A stretch of DNA of 10,713 nucleotides from JAIMBK01 sp040755975 (GCA_040755975.1 JBFLZY010000088.1:1-10713); one strand, 5' to 3'. Positions 1-8,132 are shown, numbered from the stretch's first letter. The notes: generated by a model not told the origin, from the letters alone. Made by a program: numbers and translations.

Positions 1-1
1 G

Positions 2-568
2 GCCTCCCAGATCGTGGCCGGCGCGGCGGTAAAAGAGGGCCTCACCGCGGTGGTGGGAGAGACCTTCGGCGCTTCCCAGCGGGGCGGTTCGGTGATGAGC
101 CACGTCCGGATCACCCGCGGCCGGGAAATCGGTCCCCTGATCCCGCGCGGCCAGGCGGATCTGCTGGTGGCCCTGGAACCGATGGAGTGCCTGCGGGTGC
201 TGCGGGTCTTCGGGAACAGAGAAACCCGGGTGATCATGAACGAGCGCCCCAATTATCCCATCAGCGTGCTGCAGGGCGAAGCCGCCTACCCTTCCCTGGC
301 CGAACTCAAGGCGGAAATAGCCGGGCTGGCCAGGCTGATCCTTTCCTTTTCCGCCACTGACGTTGCCCAACAGGCCGGCAGCCCGGTGGCGGCCAACGTG
401 GTGCTGACCGGCGCCCTGGCCGGGACGGGGTTTCTCCCCATCGCCGTGGACAGCTACCGCCGGACCATTGCCGAACTTTTCACCGGTAATGCCCGGGAGC
501 TTAACATGAGGGCTTTTGAGCTGGGAGTGGAAAGGACCGGGAGGCGAGGAGCGCAGTCGCCCAGGTGA
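2..568 (+). CDS. iorB: Indolepyruvate:ferredoxin oxidoreductase beta subunit, 5'-truncated
   Basis: This is the small subunit of an indolepyruvate (2-oxoacid):ferredoxin oxidoreductase. With the thiamine-diphosphate alpha subunit IorA it oxidatively decarboxylates aryl-pyruvates from aromatic amino acids to aryl-acetyl-CoA and reduces ferredoxin in the cytoplasm. The reading frame is open from base 2. The visible protein has 188 residues and begins ASQIVAGAAV, which in the family directly follows the GxGGQG-type N-terminal motif, so only about 10-20 residues are missing and a start at the GTG at 14 would be an artefact of the window edge. Family landmarks are GETFGASQRGGSVMSHVRI (residues 19-37) and the following PLIPRGQADLLVALEP stretch, both typical of the gamma/beta domain of 2-oxoacid oxidoreductases. 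It ends with TGA at 566-568. iorA is expected just upstream, outside the window. The family is clear; substrate preference for indolepyruvate over other 2-oxoacids is inferred. Confidence 0.88.
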   Translation, partial: ASQIVAGAAVKEGLTAVVGETFGASQRGGSVMSHVRITRGREIGPLIPRGQADLLVALEPMECLRVLRVFGNRETRVIMNERPNYPISVLQGEAAYPSLAELKAEIAGLARLILSFSATDVAQQAGSPVAANVVLTGALAGTGFLPIAVDSYRRTIAELFTGNARELNMRAFELGVERTGRRGAQSPR

Positions 569-638
569 CTAGACCAATCATTTAGCCGCCGACGGATTTA
601 ATCTCCTGCTCCTGGATGATGTTACGGAAGTTGATGAG

Positions 639-1553
639 ATGAGAGACGAGGCGCAGATCAGCAGGACAACACGGCAAGACATAGCGAAGGAAAAAATAGA
701 CGTCTTGACGCTGGCCGCGCTGGGGGTGACTCTCTTTTTTTGGGCTTCGGCTTTTGCCGGCATCCGGGCCGGGCTTACCGCCTACACACCCGGCCACCTG
801 GCCCTGTTCCGTTTTCTGGTGGCCTCGGCGGTGCTGGCCGGGTATGCGGCGCTGACCCGGATGCGCCTGCCTGCGAAGCAGGATCTCCCGGCCATCCTGC
901 TCCTGGGTTTTTTAGGGATCACCGTTTACCACGCGGCGCTTTCTTACGGGGAGGTCACCGTGACCGCGGGGGCGGCCAGCCTCCTGATCGCCGCCGGCCC
1001 GGTTTTTACCGCTCTTCTGGCTGCCGTTTTCCTTGGTGAGCGATTGAAAATCCGGGGCTGGGTAGGGATCGTCGTAAGTTTTGCCGGCGCAGCTTTAATT
1101 GCCCTGGGGGAAGAGAAGGGGGTGCGCTTTAATCCGGAAGCCTTCCTGATCCTCCTGGCGGCTCTGGCCACCAGCTTCTATTTCGTTTTCCAAAAGCCCT
1201 ACCTGAAGAAATACACCCCCTTCGAGTTTACGGCCTACACCATCTGGGCAGGAACGCTCCTCATGCTGGTTTTCCTCCCCGGCCTGGCCAGGGATATCCA
1301 GCAAGCTCCACCTTCCGCTACCCTGGCCATAATCTACCTGGGAATTTTCCCCGCCGCGCTGGCCTACGTAACCTGGGCCTACGCGTTGGCGCGGGCACCG
1401 GCTTCAGTTGCGGCCAGTTTTCTTTACGTCTCGCCCGTACTGGCCATTTTCATCGCCCTGGTCTGGCTGGGAGAGTTGCCCACCGTCCTTTCCCTGGCGG
1501 GGGGAGCAGTTACCCTTTTGGGGGTTTTGCTTGTCAATACGCGGGGAAGATAA
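639..1553 (+). CDS. EamA/DMT-superfamily transporter (10 TM)
   Basis: This is an integral membrane protein of the drug/metabolite transporter superfamily. Such proteins mostly export amino acids, metabolites or drugs; the substrate here cannot be read from the sequence. The 304 residues contain two EamA repeats, about 25-157 and 167-300, each with five hydrophobic helices. Landmarks are FFWASAFAGIRAGL in helix 1, LALFRFLVAS in helix 2, PVFTALLAAVFLGERL (121-136) closing the first repeat and PVLAIFIALVWLGELPT (266-282) at the equivalent place in the second. The basic N-terminal tail (about 20 residues) is cytoplasmic by the positive-inside rule. ATG 639 is preceded by GGAAG at 626-630; ATG 634 reads into a stop after one codon. 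It lies 70 bp after iorB with no obvious terminator between them, so co-transcription is possible. The frame stays open upstream to 573 but has no standard start codon there. Confidence 0.9.
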   Translation: MRDEAQISRTTRQDIAKEKIDVLTLAALGVTLFFWASAFAGIRAGLTAYTPGHLALFRFLVASAVLAGYAALTRMRLPAKQDLPAILLLGFLGITVYHAALSYGEVTVTAGAASLLIAAGPVFTALLAAVFLGERLKIRGWVGIVVSFAGAALIALGEEKGVRFNPEAFLILLAALATSFYFVFQKPYLKKYTPFEFTAYTIWAGTLLMLVFLPGLARDIQQAPPSATLAIIYLGIFPAALAYVTWAYALARAPASVAASFLYVSPVLAIFIALVWLGELPTVLSLAGGAVTLLGVLLVNTRGR

Positions 1554-1701
1554 TCTCGTTCGGAGGATAAATTTTTGGCAAATTTAAGGAAGGAAAAATC
1601 AAATTGATAACGAAAGGGAACAGTTAAGGAAGTTTTTTACCCTTATGCCTTTATTACTTCTTTTGGTTTTTGTGCTTGAACTTCCGCGCGGGAGGCCTGG
1701 A

Positions 1702-3219
1702 ATGTTAGCCATCGTTAAAAGTACCGCCTTGCATGGTTTGGACGGGCAGGTTGTGCAGGTGGAGGTTGACGTCTCGAACGGCCTGCCCTGTTTTGATCTG
1801 GTAGGACTCCCCGACCCGGCGGTCAGGGAAGCGCGGGACCGCGTGCGGGCGGCCATTAAAAATTCCGGTTTTGAATATCCCCTGGGGCGGATTACGGTGA
1901 ATCTTGCTCCCGCCGACATCCGCAAGGAAGGGCCGTTGTACGATTTGCCCATCGCCGCCGGAATTTTAGCGGCCACGGGCCAGATCGATGCGGACGCTTT
2001 AAAGCGTTACGTTTTAATCGGCGAGCTCTCGCTGAACGGAACTTTGCGCCGGGTCACCGGTGTTTTGCCCAATGTGCTGGCCGCCAAAGAACAGGGTTTT
2101 CCGGAAATAATCGTTCCCCTGGAAAATGCCCGGGAAGCGGCCTTGGTCCAGGGGGCGAAGATTTATCCGCTAGACAGCCTTGAACAACTGAACAATTTCT
2201 TGCGGGGCGAAGAAAATATTGCTCCCTGCCAGGTGAATATTGATGACTTGATGAAAGCTGCTCCGGGAGAAGAACTGGATATGGCCGACGTAAAGGGTCA
2301 GGCGGCGGCCAAGCGCGCCCTGGAAGTAGCCGCGGCCGGGGGCCATAACGTGTTAATGCTGGGCACCCCCGGCTCCGGAAAAACCATGCTGGCGAGGAGG
2401 CTTCCCGGTATCCTCCCGGACCTTACCTTTGAAGAAGCCATTGAAGTGACCAAAATCCACAGCCTGGCCGGCCTCTTGATGCCGGAGCAGCCCGTGGTGA
2501 CCAGGCGGCCTTTCCGGGCGCCCCACCACAGCGCCTCCGCCGTCGCCCTGGTGGGCGGGGGGCGCTTCCCACGGCCGGGAGAAATCAGCCTGGCCCATCA
2601 CGGCGTTTTATTTCTCGACGAATTGCCGGAGTTTCCCAAAGATGTTCTGGAATCTTTGCGCCAGCCCCTGGAAGATAAAATAATCACTATTTCCCGGGTG
2701 AACGCGGCGGTGACTTACCCCGCCGGTTTCATTCTGGTCGGCGCAATGAACCCGTGTCCCTGCGGATTTTACGGCGACCCCGCCAGAAATTGTACCTGCA
2801 CGCCCTACCAGGTTCAGCGTTATGTAAACCGCATCTCCGGTCCCCTGCTCGACCGGATCGATATTCACCTTGAAGTGCCGCGCCTGGATTACCGGGAATT
2901 AAGTGAGCTGGCCCCCGGCGAGCCATCTTCGGAGATCAAACAAAGGGTGAATAAGGCCGGGCTGATCCAAAGGGAAAGGTTTGGCAGCGCCGCCTGCAAT
3001 GCCCGGATGACCCCGGCGCAGGTGCGTAAACACTGCTCCCTGACCAGGGAAGCAAAAACGCTGTTTCAAACCGCTTTCAGGCAGCTGAACTTCAGCAATC
3101 GCGCTCACGACCGCATCCTGAAGGTGGCCCGGACAATCGCCGACCTGGACGGCAGCGATGTAATCGGGAGCGCTCACCTGGCCGAGGCGATCCAGTACCG
3201 GAGTTTGGAGATTAAATAA
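1702..3219 (+). CDS. comM: ComM/YifB-family Mg-chelatase-like AAA+ ATPase
   Basis: This is a cytoplasmic AAA+ ATPase of the ComM/YifB family. ComM is known in naturally transforming bacteria as a hexameric helicase driving branch migration of incoming DNA; non-competent species carry it too. The 505-residue protein matches the family length. A Lon-like S5 domain fills about residues 2-165 (LAIVKSTALHGLDGQ, then ITVNLAPADIRKEGPLYDLP). The ATPase core has Walker A GTPGSGKT (221-228), Walker B LFLDELPEF (D306, E307), a compact four-cysteine cluster CPCGFYGDPARNCTC (352-366) and an arginine-finger segment GPLLDRIDIH (R385). I chose ATG 1702 because GGGAGG lies at 1690-1695 and the protein then begins MLAIVKS as family members do. 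The frame can be extended to ATG 1645, but that adds a non-conserved hydrophobic leader with a poorly spaced ribosome site. A terminator follows at 3312-3340. In many relatives comM adjoins dprA and topA; neither is here. Confidence 0.93.
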   Translation: MLAIVKSTALHGLDGQVVQVEVDVSNGLPCFDLVGLPDPAVREARDRVRAAIKNSGFEYPLGRITVNLAPADIRKEGPLYDLPIAAGILAATGQIDADALKRYVLIGELSLNGTLRRVTGVLPNVLAAKEQGFPEIIVPLENAREAALVQGAKIYPLDSLEQLNNFLRGEENIAPCQVNIDDLMKAAPGEELDMADVKGQAAAKRALEVAAAGGHNVLMLGTPGSGKTMLARRLPGILPDLTFEEAIEVTKIHSLAGLLMPEQPVVTRRPFRAPHHSASAVALVGGGRFPRPGEISLAHHGVLFLDELPEFPKDVLESLRQPLEDKIITISRVNAAVTYPAGFILVGAMNPCPCGFYGDPARNCTCTPYQVQRYVNRISGPLLDRIDIHLEVPRLDYRELSELAPGEPSSEIKQRVNKAGLIQRERFGSAACNARMTPAQVRKHCSLTREAKTLFQTAFRQLNFSNRAHDRILKVARTIADLDGSDVIGSAHLAEAIQYRSLEIK

Positions 3220-3311
3220 GGTGAAGAGGGAAAAGGGAGAAGTTAAAAAAGATTTTTGATGGAAAAGGAAATTATTCGTCCTGTAGCGTATTATTATTAA
3301 GAGGGCTTTAT

Positions 3312-3340
3312 GCCTGATTGGGTTATTCAGGCTCTTTTTT
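3312..3340 (+). terminator. Intrinsic terminator between comM and the flavoprotein gene
   Basis: GCCTGA (3312-3317) pairs perfectly with TCAGGC (3327-3332) over a 9-nt loop, and the stem is followed by TCTTTTTT (3333-3340). It sits 93 bp after the comM stop and only 18 bp before the start of the next gene, so it could end comM transcripts or act as a leader terminator of the flavoprotein gene. The stem is short, hence moderate confidence. Confidence 0.65.
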
Positions 3341-3358
3341 CTAAAGAGAGGTAGCGCA

Positions 3359-3964
3359 ATGATTATTCTGGCAATCAACGGCAGCCCCCGGCCGGATGGG
3401 AATACGGCCCACCTGTTGCGGAGCGTCCGGCAAATTGTCGAAGACGCCGGGGCGGAGTTTATCTTTCTGCAGGTTTCGGAAATTCTGAAGGGGCAGAAGG
3501 TCCCCTACTGTATCGCCTGTTCTTCCCCTTGCGCGGGAAAGTGCTTCCGGGGAACCCAACTGGAAGAAACGTTCAAAACCATGCGAAGGGCCGACGGTAT
3601 AATCATCGGCAGTCCCGTTTACTTTAGTACAGTATCAGCGCCCCTTAAGGCTTTTTGGGACAAAACCAGGTCGTTGCGCAGGGAAAAGGCTTTGCTGAAT
3701 GTTGTCGGAGGAGCGGTGACGGTCGGGAACGCCCGTTATGGAGGTCAGGAAACGGCCTTAAGGGCGATCCACGATATGATGTTATGCCAGGGCATGACCG
3801 TTGTCGGGGACGGGTTTTCCGAGGACGATGCCGGGCACCAGGGGGCGTGCGCGCAGGAGCCCGCCGGCGAGGATGCGCAGGCGCTGAAAAGGGTTCAGGC
3901 GCTGGCGAAAAGGGTAGTCGAAGTAGCCAGGGCAACCCGGGACCTGCGCACCCGAAGCAGCTAG
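3359..3964 (+). CDS. Flavodoxin-fold NAD(P)H-dependent FMN reductase / iron-sulfur flavoprotein-like
   Basis: This is a cytoplasmic flavodoxin-like oxidoreductase of the iron-sulfur flavoprotein (ISF)/FMN-reductase group, common in anaerobes, where it moves electrons between NAD(P)H or ferredoxin and small acceptors; the physiological acceptor is unknown. In 201 residues, GSPRPDGNT (8-16) is the FMN phosphate loop. A compact CxxCxxxCxxxC cluster (C51, C54, C58, C62) fits a [4Fe-4S] ligand set. GSPVYFSTVSAPLKAFWDKT (84-103) and the GGQETAL region (128-134) are family-typical flavin-contact segments. ATG 3359 follows GAGAGGT at 3346-3352. The C-terminal third (about 155-201) is charged and less conserved. 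It is bounded by terminators on both sides, so it is probably a single-gene unit. Family assignment is secure; whether the cysteines bind a cluster is inferred. Confidence 0.85.
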   Translation: MIILAINGSPRPDGNTAHLLRSVRQIVEDAGAEFIFLQVSEILKGQKVPYCIACSSPCAGKCFRGTQLEETFKTMRRADGIIIGSPVYFSTVSAPLKAFWDKTRSLRREKALLNVVGGAVTVGNARYGGQETALRAIHDMMLCQGMTVVGDGFSEDDAGHQGACAQEPAGEDAQALKRVQALAKRVVEVARATRDLRTRSS

Positions 3965-3983
3965 AAGACCGAGCGATTTCCAC

Positions 3984-4021
3984 CCCCGGCCCGGCAAGCG
4001 AGCGGCGCCGGGGATTTTTTT
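3984..4021 (+). terminator. Intrinsic terminator after the flavoprotein gene
   Basis: CCCCGGC (3984-3990) pairs perfectly with GCCGGGG (4007-4013), and CCG/CGG can pair further inside the 16-nt loop. One A and then a run of seven T (4015-4021) follow. It begins 20 bp after the stop at 3964. This is a strong GC stem plus U-tract, oriented to end the flavoprotein transcript before dgt. Confidence 0.88.
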
Positions 4022-4071
4022 AAAAGTTAGGCCGTTTGGTAGAAAAATCTTTTTTTAACGGGGGAGCACTG

Positions 4072-5076
4072 ATGGAGATCCGGTGTTATACGGAAGAGCT
4101 GGAAGAAAAACTGCTTTCGCCTTACGCCTGCCGCAGCAAAAATACCAGGGGGAGGCGGCGCCCCGAAGAACCCTGCCGGGTGCGCACCGCCTTCCAGCGG
4201 GACCGGGACCGGATTATCCACTCCAAAAGTTTTCGCCGGCTAAAAGGAAAAACGCAGGTCTTCATTATTCCCGAGGGAGATCACTACCGGACCCGGCTGA
4301 CACATACCCTGGAGGTGGCCCAGATCGCGCGCACGGCGGCAAAGGCCCTGCGTTTAAACGAGGACCTTACCGAAGCCATTGCTTTAGGCCACGACCTGGG
4401 CCATACCCCCTTCGGTCACGTGGGAGAAGAAGCGCTGACGGAGGTATTTGCGGAAGGTTTCCGCCACAACGAGCAAAGCTTAAGGGTGGTGGATGAATTA
4501 GAAGGCGGGTCGGGGCTTAACCTTACCTGGGAAGTAAGGGACGGGATTCTCAACCACACGGGGCCAACCCTGCCGGCTACCCTGGAGGGCCAGGTGGTCA
4601 AAATTTGCGACCGGATCGCCTACATCAACCACGATATAGACGATGCCATCCGGGGCGGAATTTTGACCCCGGCTGATTTGCCGGCGGACTGCCTGGAAGT
4701 ATTGGGGCGCACCCATCGCGAGCGCATTAATACGATGGTGATGGACTTGATCATCAGCAGTTGGGAAAAACCCTTCATAAGTATGAGCTCCGCGGTTTGG
4801 GAGGCCACCGACGCCCTGCGCGCCTTCCTTTTTGCCAATGTATATATCGGTTCGGAGGCCAAAAGAGAAGAATCGAAGGCCCGGCACGTGGTTCAGTACC
4901 TTTTTGCTTACCTGGTACGCCATCCCCGCCTGCTGCCGGAGGAACACAGGCAGCGGATCGAATCCGTCGGGGTGGAGCGGGTTGTTTGTGATTACATAGC
5001 CGGCATGACGGACCAGTACACCGTCTCCCAATTCAGTAGATTGTTCGTCCCGAAAGCCTTCCCCCTGCCGGAATAG
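4072..5076 (+). CDS. dgt: Deoxyguanosinetriphosphate triphosphohydrolase-like HD-domain protein
   Basis: This is an HD-superfamily metal-dependent dNTP triphosphohydrolase, which cleaves dNTPs to deoxynucleoside plus tripolyphosphate and so helps set dNTP pools. The 334 residues are usual for the short Dgt-like form. Metal ligands are visible as H78 (in RLTHTLEVAQIAR), H107-D108 (GHDLGHTPFGH) and D180 (CDRIAYINHDIDDA). The N-terminal RDRDRIIHSKSFRRLKGKTQ motif is also family-typical. ATG 4072 is chosen because GGGGGAG (4060-4066) lies at good spacing; an in-frame TTG at 4036 would add 12 residues but has no comparable ribosome site. dnaG follows after 77 bp, and dgt-dnaG-rpoD is a recurrent clostridial order, which fits a role near replication. 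True dGTP specificity is not provable here; many homologues act on several dNTPs. Confidence 0.92.
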   Translation: MEIRCYTEELEEKLLSPYACRSKNTRGRRRPEEPCRVRTAFQRDRDRIIHSKSFRRLKGKTQVFIIPEGDHYRTRLTHTLEVAQIARTAAKALRLNEDLTEAIALGHDLGHTPFGHVGEEALTEVFAEGFRHNEQSLRVVDELEGGSGLNLTWEVRDGILNHTGPTLPATLEGQVVKICDRIAYINHDIDDAIRGGILTPADLPADCLEVLGRTHRERINTMVMDLIISSWEKPFISMSSAVWEATDALRAFLFANVYIGSEAKREESKARHVVQYLFAYLVRHPRLLPEEHRQRIESVGVERVVCDYIAGMTDQYTVSQFSRLFVPKAFPLPE

Positions 5077-5153
5077 CGCGTTGAATTAAATTGTCGAGAC
5101 ATTGAAGGAAAAATGGTAGGCAATAGCGAATAAGTCAAAATGGTGATCATGAA

Positions 5154-6971
5154 GTGGGCGCCTTTATCTCCCGCGAAGTAATCGAAAACATCAGGGAACA
5201 GGCCGACATCGTGGAAGTGGTGGGCGAATATTTACGCCTTACCAAGAAAGGGAAGGACTTTGTGGCCCTGTGTCCTTTTCACCAGGAAAAAACCCCTTCC
5301 TTCACGGTGAGCAGGGAGAAGCAAATTTTTCATTGTTTTGGCTGCGGCGTCGGGGGGAACGTGTTTAATTTCTTGATGGCCGTGGAAAGCCTCACTTTCC
5401 CCGAGGCCGTGAGGCAGCTGGCGGCCAGAACGGGCGTAATTATTCCGGCGGCCTGGGGGGTAAGCGAACAAAAAAAGGCCGCCATCGAGAGCCGCCTTTG
5501 GGAGATCAATGCGCTGGCCCGGGATTTTTACAGGCAATATTTGCACAACCGGCCGGAGGGGGCGGCAGCCCGGGAATACCTGGCCAGGCGGGGGATCAAT
5601 AAAGAAACGGCCCTGCGCTTCGGCCTCGGTTACGCACCGGGCGGCTGGGATAGTTTGCTGAATTACCTTAAAGGGCATAATTACCCCGTGGAGGAAATAT
5701 TAACGGCGGGCCTGGCGGTGACCGGCGAGCGCGGCCGGAGTTTTGACCGGTTTCGCCACCGGCTGATCTTCCCCATTCACAACTCCCGGGGGAAAGTTGT
5801 GGGTTTTGGGGGGCGCGCCCTGGGAGAGGAGGAGCCTAAATACCTGAACAGCCCGGAAACCGCCGTTTTTAATAAAAGGCACATTTTGTACGGTCTCGAT
5901 CTCGCCCGCCCGGCTATTCGGGAGCAGGGTTTCGCCATCATTATGGAAGGGTACATGGACGTGCTCAGCGCTCACCAGGCCGGCGTGAGCAACGCCGTCG
6001 CCTCCCTGGGCACCAGTTTGACGGGCGAGCAGGGCCGGCTGCTGCTGCGCTACACAACGGAAGCAGTAATTGCCTACGATACCGACCCCGCCGGGGTGGC
6101 GGCCGCCCTGCGCGGCCTGGATATGCTGCAGGAATTGGGCTTTCACCTCCGGGTGGTCAGCATCCCCCAGGGCAAGGATCCCGATGAGTACATCCGCAGC
6201 CACGGCCGCCAGGCGTGGGATACCCTGGTTGAAAACGCCCAACCTTTCCTGGAATACAAAATTGACCAGGCCCGCCGGACGACCGGCGATAAGAAAAAAA
6301 TTTTGCAGCAGGTAATTGCCAACGTGGCCAGGATGACCAGCCCCGTTGAGCAGGAAGAGAGTATAAAGCTGCTTGCGGCCCGGCTCAGTTTGAGTTGGGA
6401 TGCGATCAAAAGCGAATTGCGGCGTTTTCAGATTATGCAGAGACCAAGACAACCAATTTCGGATAAAATTGCTAATAAAACGCATAATATATTAACAGAT
6501 GACAAAAAAGACGCCAAAAGAATTGCCGAGCAGGAAATAATCCGCCTGCTTTTGCAAAAACCGGGGTATTTGCCCGTGGTAAAAAAGGAATTGGGGGAAC
6601 AATTTGGCGAAAAATTTATTGATCCTGTTTTAAAAAAGATTTTCCATTTGCTTCAAGATCAAAACGAGCAGCAAGGGCCGGCGGGCTGGCTGGATCAACT
6701 GGCTGACGGGGAGCGCAAAGTGGTCAGTCGCCTGCTGCTGGAGGAACCCCCACTGGGGGATTCTCCGGAGGTGCTGAGGGACTTGATCAAAACCATTCAA
6801 GCCAACGACCGGGAGCTCAAAAAAGACCGCCTTTTGCAGGCGCTGGCCCAAGCGGAAAAAAACCACGATCACGGGCAGGTAAGGCTTTTATTGAAAGAAC
6901 TGGCGCAACTTTTCAGTTCGCCGCAAGGGGAAGCCGCCCCTGCCGGCAAAGGGGGTAAAGAGTTATCTTGA
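5154..6971 (+). CDS. dnaG: DNA primase
   Basis: DnaG makes the RNA primers for lagging-strand and restart synthesis and works with the replicative helicase at the fork. The 605 residues match the family. The N-terminal CHC2-type zinc domain has CPFH (C40, H43) and CFGC (C61, C64). The core has the Toprim acidic residues E265 (in EGYMD) and the DxD pair D309/D311 (in YDTDPAG), followed by GKDPDEY (340-346). A hydrophilic, locally AT-rich linker near residues 430-455 (bases about 6440-6520) separates the catalytic core from the C-terminal helicase-binding region. The start is GTG 5154, giving the expected MGAFISREVIENIREQADIVEVV beginning; the ribosome site is weak (GGTGAT at 5142-5147). The ATG at 5149 is out of frame. 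The stop overlaps the first base of rpoD, so translation is probably coupled. Confidence 0.97.
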   Translation: MGAFISREVIENIREQADIVEVVGEYLRLTKKGKDFVALCPFHQEKTPSFTVSREKQIFHCFGCGVGGNVFNFLMAVESLTFPEAVRQLAARTGVIIPAAWGVSEQKKAAIESRLWEINALARDFYRQYLHNRPEGAAAREYLARRGINKETALRFGLGYAPGGWDSLLNYLKGHNYPVEEILTAGLAVTGERGRSFDRFRHRLIFPIHNSRGKVVGFGGRALGEEEPKYLNSPETAVFNKRHILYGLDLARPAIREQGFAIIMEGYMDVLSAHQAGVSNAVASLGTSLTGEQGRLLLRYTTEAVIAYDTDPAGVAAALRGLDMLQELGFHLRVVSIPQGKDPDEYIRSHGRQAWDTLVENAQPFLEYKIDQARRTTGDKKKILQQVIANVARMTSPVEQEESIKLLAARLSLSWDAIKSELRRFQIMQRPRQPISDKIANKTHNILTDDKKDAKRIAEQEIIRLLLQKPGYLPVVKKELGEQFGEKFIDPVLKKIFHLLQDQNEQQGPAGWLDQLADGERKVVSRLLLEEPPLGDSPEVLRDLIKTIQANDRELKKDRLLQALAQAEKNHDHGQVRLLLKELAQLFSSPQGEAAPAGKGGKELS

Positions 6972-8065
6972 TGAGAGAAGAAGCGAAGGTGGACAGCATT
7001 AAGGAACTGATTGAAAAAGGGAAAAAAAGGGGAACGCTTACCTATACCGAAATAATGGACGGTTTGCAGGGGATCGACTTGACGCCCGAACAGATTGACG
7101 ATATCTATGAAAAGCTGTCCGGGATGGGGATTGAAGTAATTCCGGAGGCTTCCGATTTAGAGCCTATGGATAGCCCGGCCCTGGAGGAAAACCCCGCCGA
7201 AGAGGTGGAAGTTGACTTAAGCATTCCGGAAGGGATCAGCATTGATGATCCCGTGCGGATGTACCTCAAAGAAATCGGAAGAGTTCCCCTGTTGACTCCG
7301 GAAGAAGAAATCGAGCTGGCCAAGCGCATTGAACAGGGGGACGAAGAGGCCAAAAGGCGGCTGGCGGAAGCCAACCTGCGCCTGGTGGTGAGCATTGCCA
7401 AGCGCTACGTGGGGCGCGGCATGCTTTTCCTGGACCTGATTCAGGAGGGCAATCTGGGCTTGATTAAAGCGGTAGAGAAATTTGACTACCGGAAGGGCTA
7501 CAAGTTCAGCACTTACGCCACCTGGTGGATCCGCCAGGCAATTACCCGCGCCATTGCGGACCAGGCCAGGACGATCCGGATCCCCGTGCACATGGTGGAA
7601 ACGATTAACAAATTAATCCGGGTTTCCCGCCAGCTCCTCCAGGAACTGGGGAGGGAGCCTAGCCCGGAAGAAATCGCCAAAGAAATGAATATCTCCGAAG
7701 AGAAAGTGCGGGATATTTTGAAGATTGCCCAGGAGCCAGTGTCTTTGGAAACGCCGATCGGCGAGGAAGAAGATTCGCACCTGGGGGATTTCATCGAAGA
7801 CCAGGAGGCCCGGGCGCCCGCCGAGGAAGCGTCTTTTACCATGCTGCGCGAACAGCTGGACGAGGTGCTTACTACGTTGAGCGACCGGGAGCAGAAAGTG
7901 CTCCGCCTGCGCTTCGGTTTGGACGACGGGAGGGCGCGTACATTAGAAGAGGTGGGCCAGCGCTTCGGCGTTACCAGGGAGCGGATCCGGCAGATTGAAG
8001 CCAAGACGCTGCGCAAGCTCCGCCACCCCAGCAGAAGTAAAAAATTAAAAGATTATCTGGATTGA
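6971..8065 (+). CDS. rpoD: RNA polymerase primary sigma factor (sigma-70/SigA)
   Basis: This is the housekeeping sigma factor that directs RNA polymerase to -10/-35 promoters. Its 364 residues are the short form usual in Firmicutes. Region 1.1 is about 7-60 and an acidic linker 61-88. Region 1.2 begins at DPVRMYLKEIG. Region 2 (about 131-204) contains LVVSIAKRYVGRGMLFLDLI and the -10-recognition segment STYATWWIRQAI. Region 3 runs about 210-290 with the sigma-finger LGDFIED, and region 4 (about 302-356) has the helix-turn-helix VTRERIRQIEAKTLRKLR that reads the -35. ATG 6971 overlaps the dnaG stop (TGATG). A TTG at 6968 would add one residue. The purine tract around 6949-6962 can serve as ribosome site. 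Two tandem terminators follow. In relatives, promoters inside dnaG often raise rpoD expression; I could not identify a convincing one here. Confidence 0.97.
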   Translation: MREEAKVDSIKELIEKGKKRGTLTYTEIMDGLQGIDLTPEQIDDIYEKLSGMGIEVIPEASDLEPMDSPALEENPAEEVEVDLSIPEGISIDDPVRMYLKEIGRVPLLTPEEEIELAKRIEQGDEEAKRRLAEANLRLVVSIAKRYVGRGMLFLDLIQEGNLGLIKAVEKFDYRKGYKFSTYATWWIRQAITRAIADQARTIRIPVHMVETINKLIRVSRQLLQELGREPSPEEIAKEMNISEEKVRDILKIAQEPVSLETPIGEEEDSHLGDFIEDQEARAPAEEASFTMLREQLDEVLTTLSDREQKVLRLRFGLDDGRARTLEEVGQRFGVTRERIRQIEAKTLRKLRHPSRSKKLKDYLD

Positions 8066-8070
8066 TTTGT

Positions 8071-8096
8071 TCCGGGTGAAGAACCTGGAGTTTTTT
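8071..8096 (+). terminator. rpoD terminator 1
   Basis: TCCGGGT (8071-8077) pairs with ACCTGGA (8083-8089), seven pairs including one G-T wobble, over a GAAGA loop. One G and then six T (8091-8096) follow. It begins 6 bp past the rpoD stop. This is a clear factor-independent terminator. Confidence 0.88.
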
Positions 8097-8097
8097 A

Positions 8098-8132
8098 TTT
8101 ATCCCCCCTTTGGCCGGGATAAAGTTTTTTTT
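8098..8132 (+). terminator. rpoD terminator 2, tandem
   Basis: TTTATCCC (8098-8105) pairs perfectly with GGGATAAA (8116-8123) over a 10-nt loop, followed by G and eight T (8125-8132). It lies directly behind the first terminator and makes a double stop for the dgt-dnaG-rpoD unit. The repeat element starts at the base after its T run. Confidence 0.8.

Noticed and set aside
1645..1701. Longer ComM start at ATG 1645
   Set aside because: The ribosome site is 14 nt away and the extra 19 residues do not resemble family N-termini; ATG 1702 has a strong, well-placed site.
3220..3246. Purine-rich stretch after comM resembling one arm of the long repeat hairpin (GGGAGAAGTTA-like)
   Set aside because: Similarity is limited to simple purine composition, there is no opposite arm or terminal inverted repeat, and it cannot be told from chance.
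5105..5132. GAAGGA followed by a six-codon frame (MVGNSE) before dnaG
   Set aside because: It is too short to support as a gene and has no evident regulatory structure.
6070..6105. DTD instead of DGD in the primase Toprim motif
   Set aside because: The middle residue varies among bacterial primases and both acidic residues are kept, so no loss of function is indicated.
6440..6520. AT-rich patch in dnaG as a possible internal rpoD promoter
   Set aside because: No -35/-10 pair with acceptable spacing was found. The patch encodes the hydrophilic linker of DnaG, which explains its composition.
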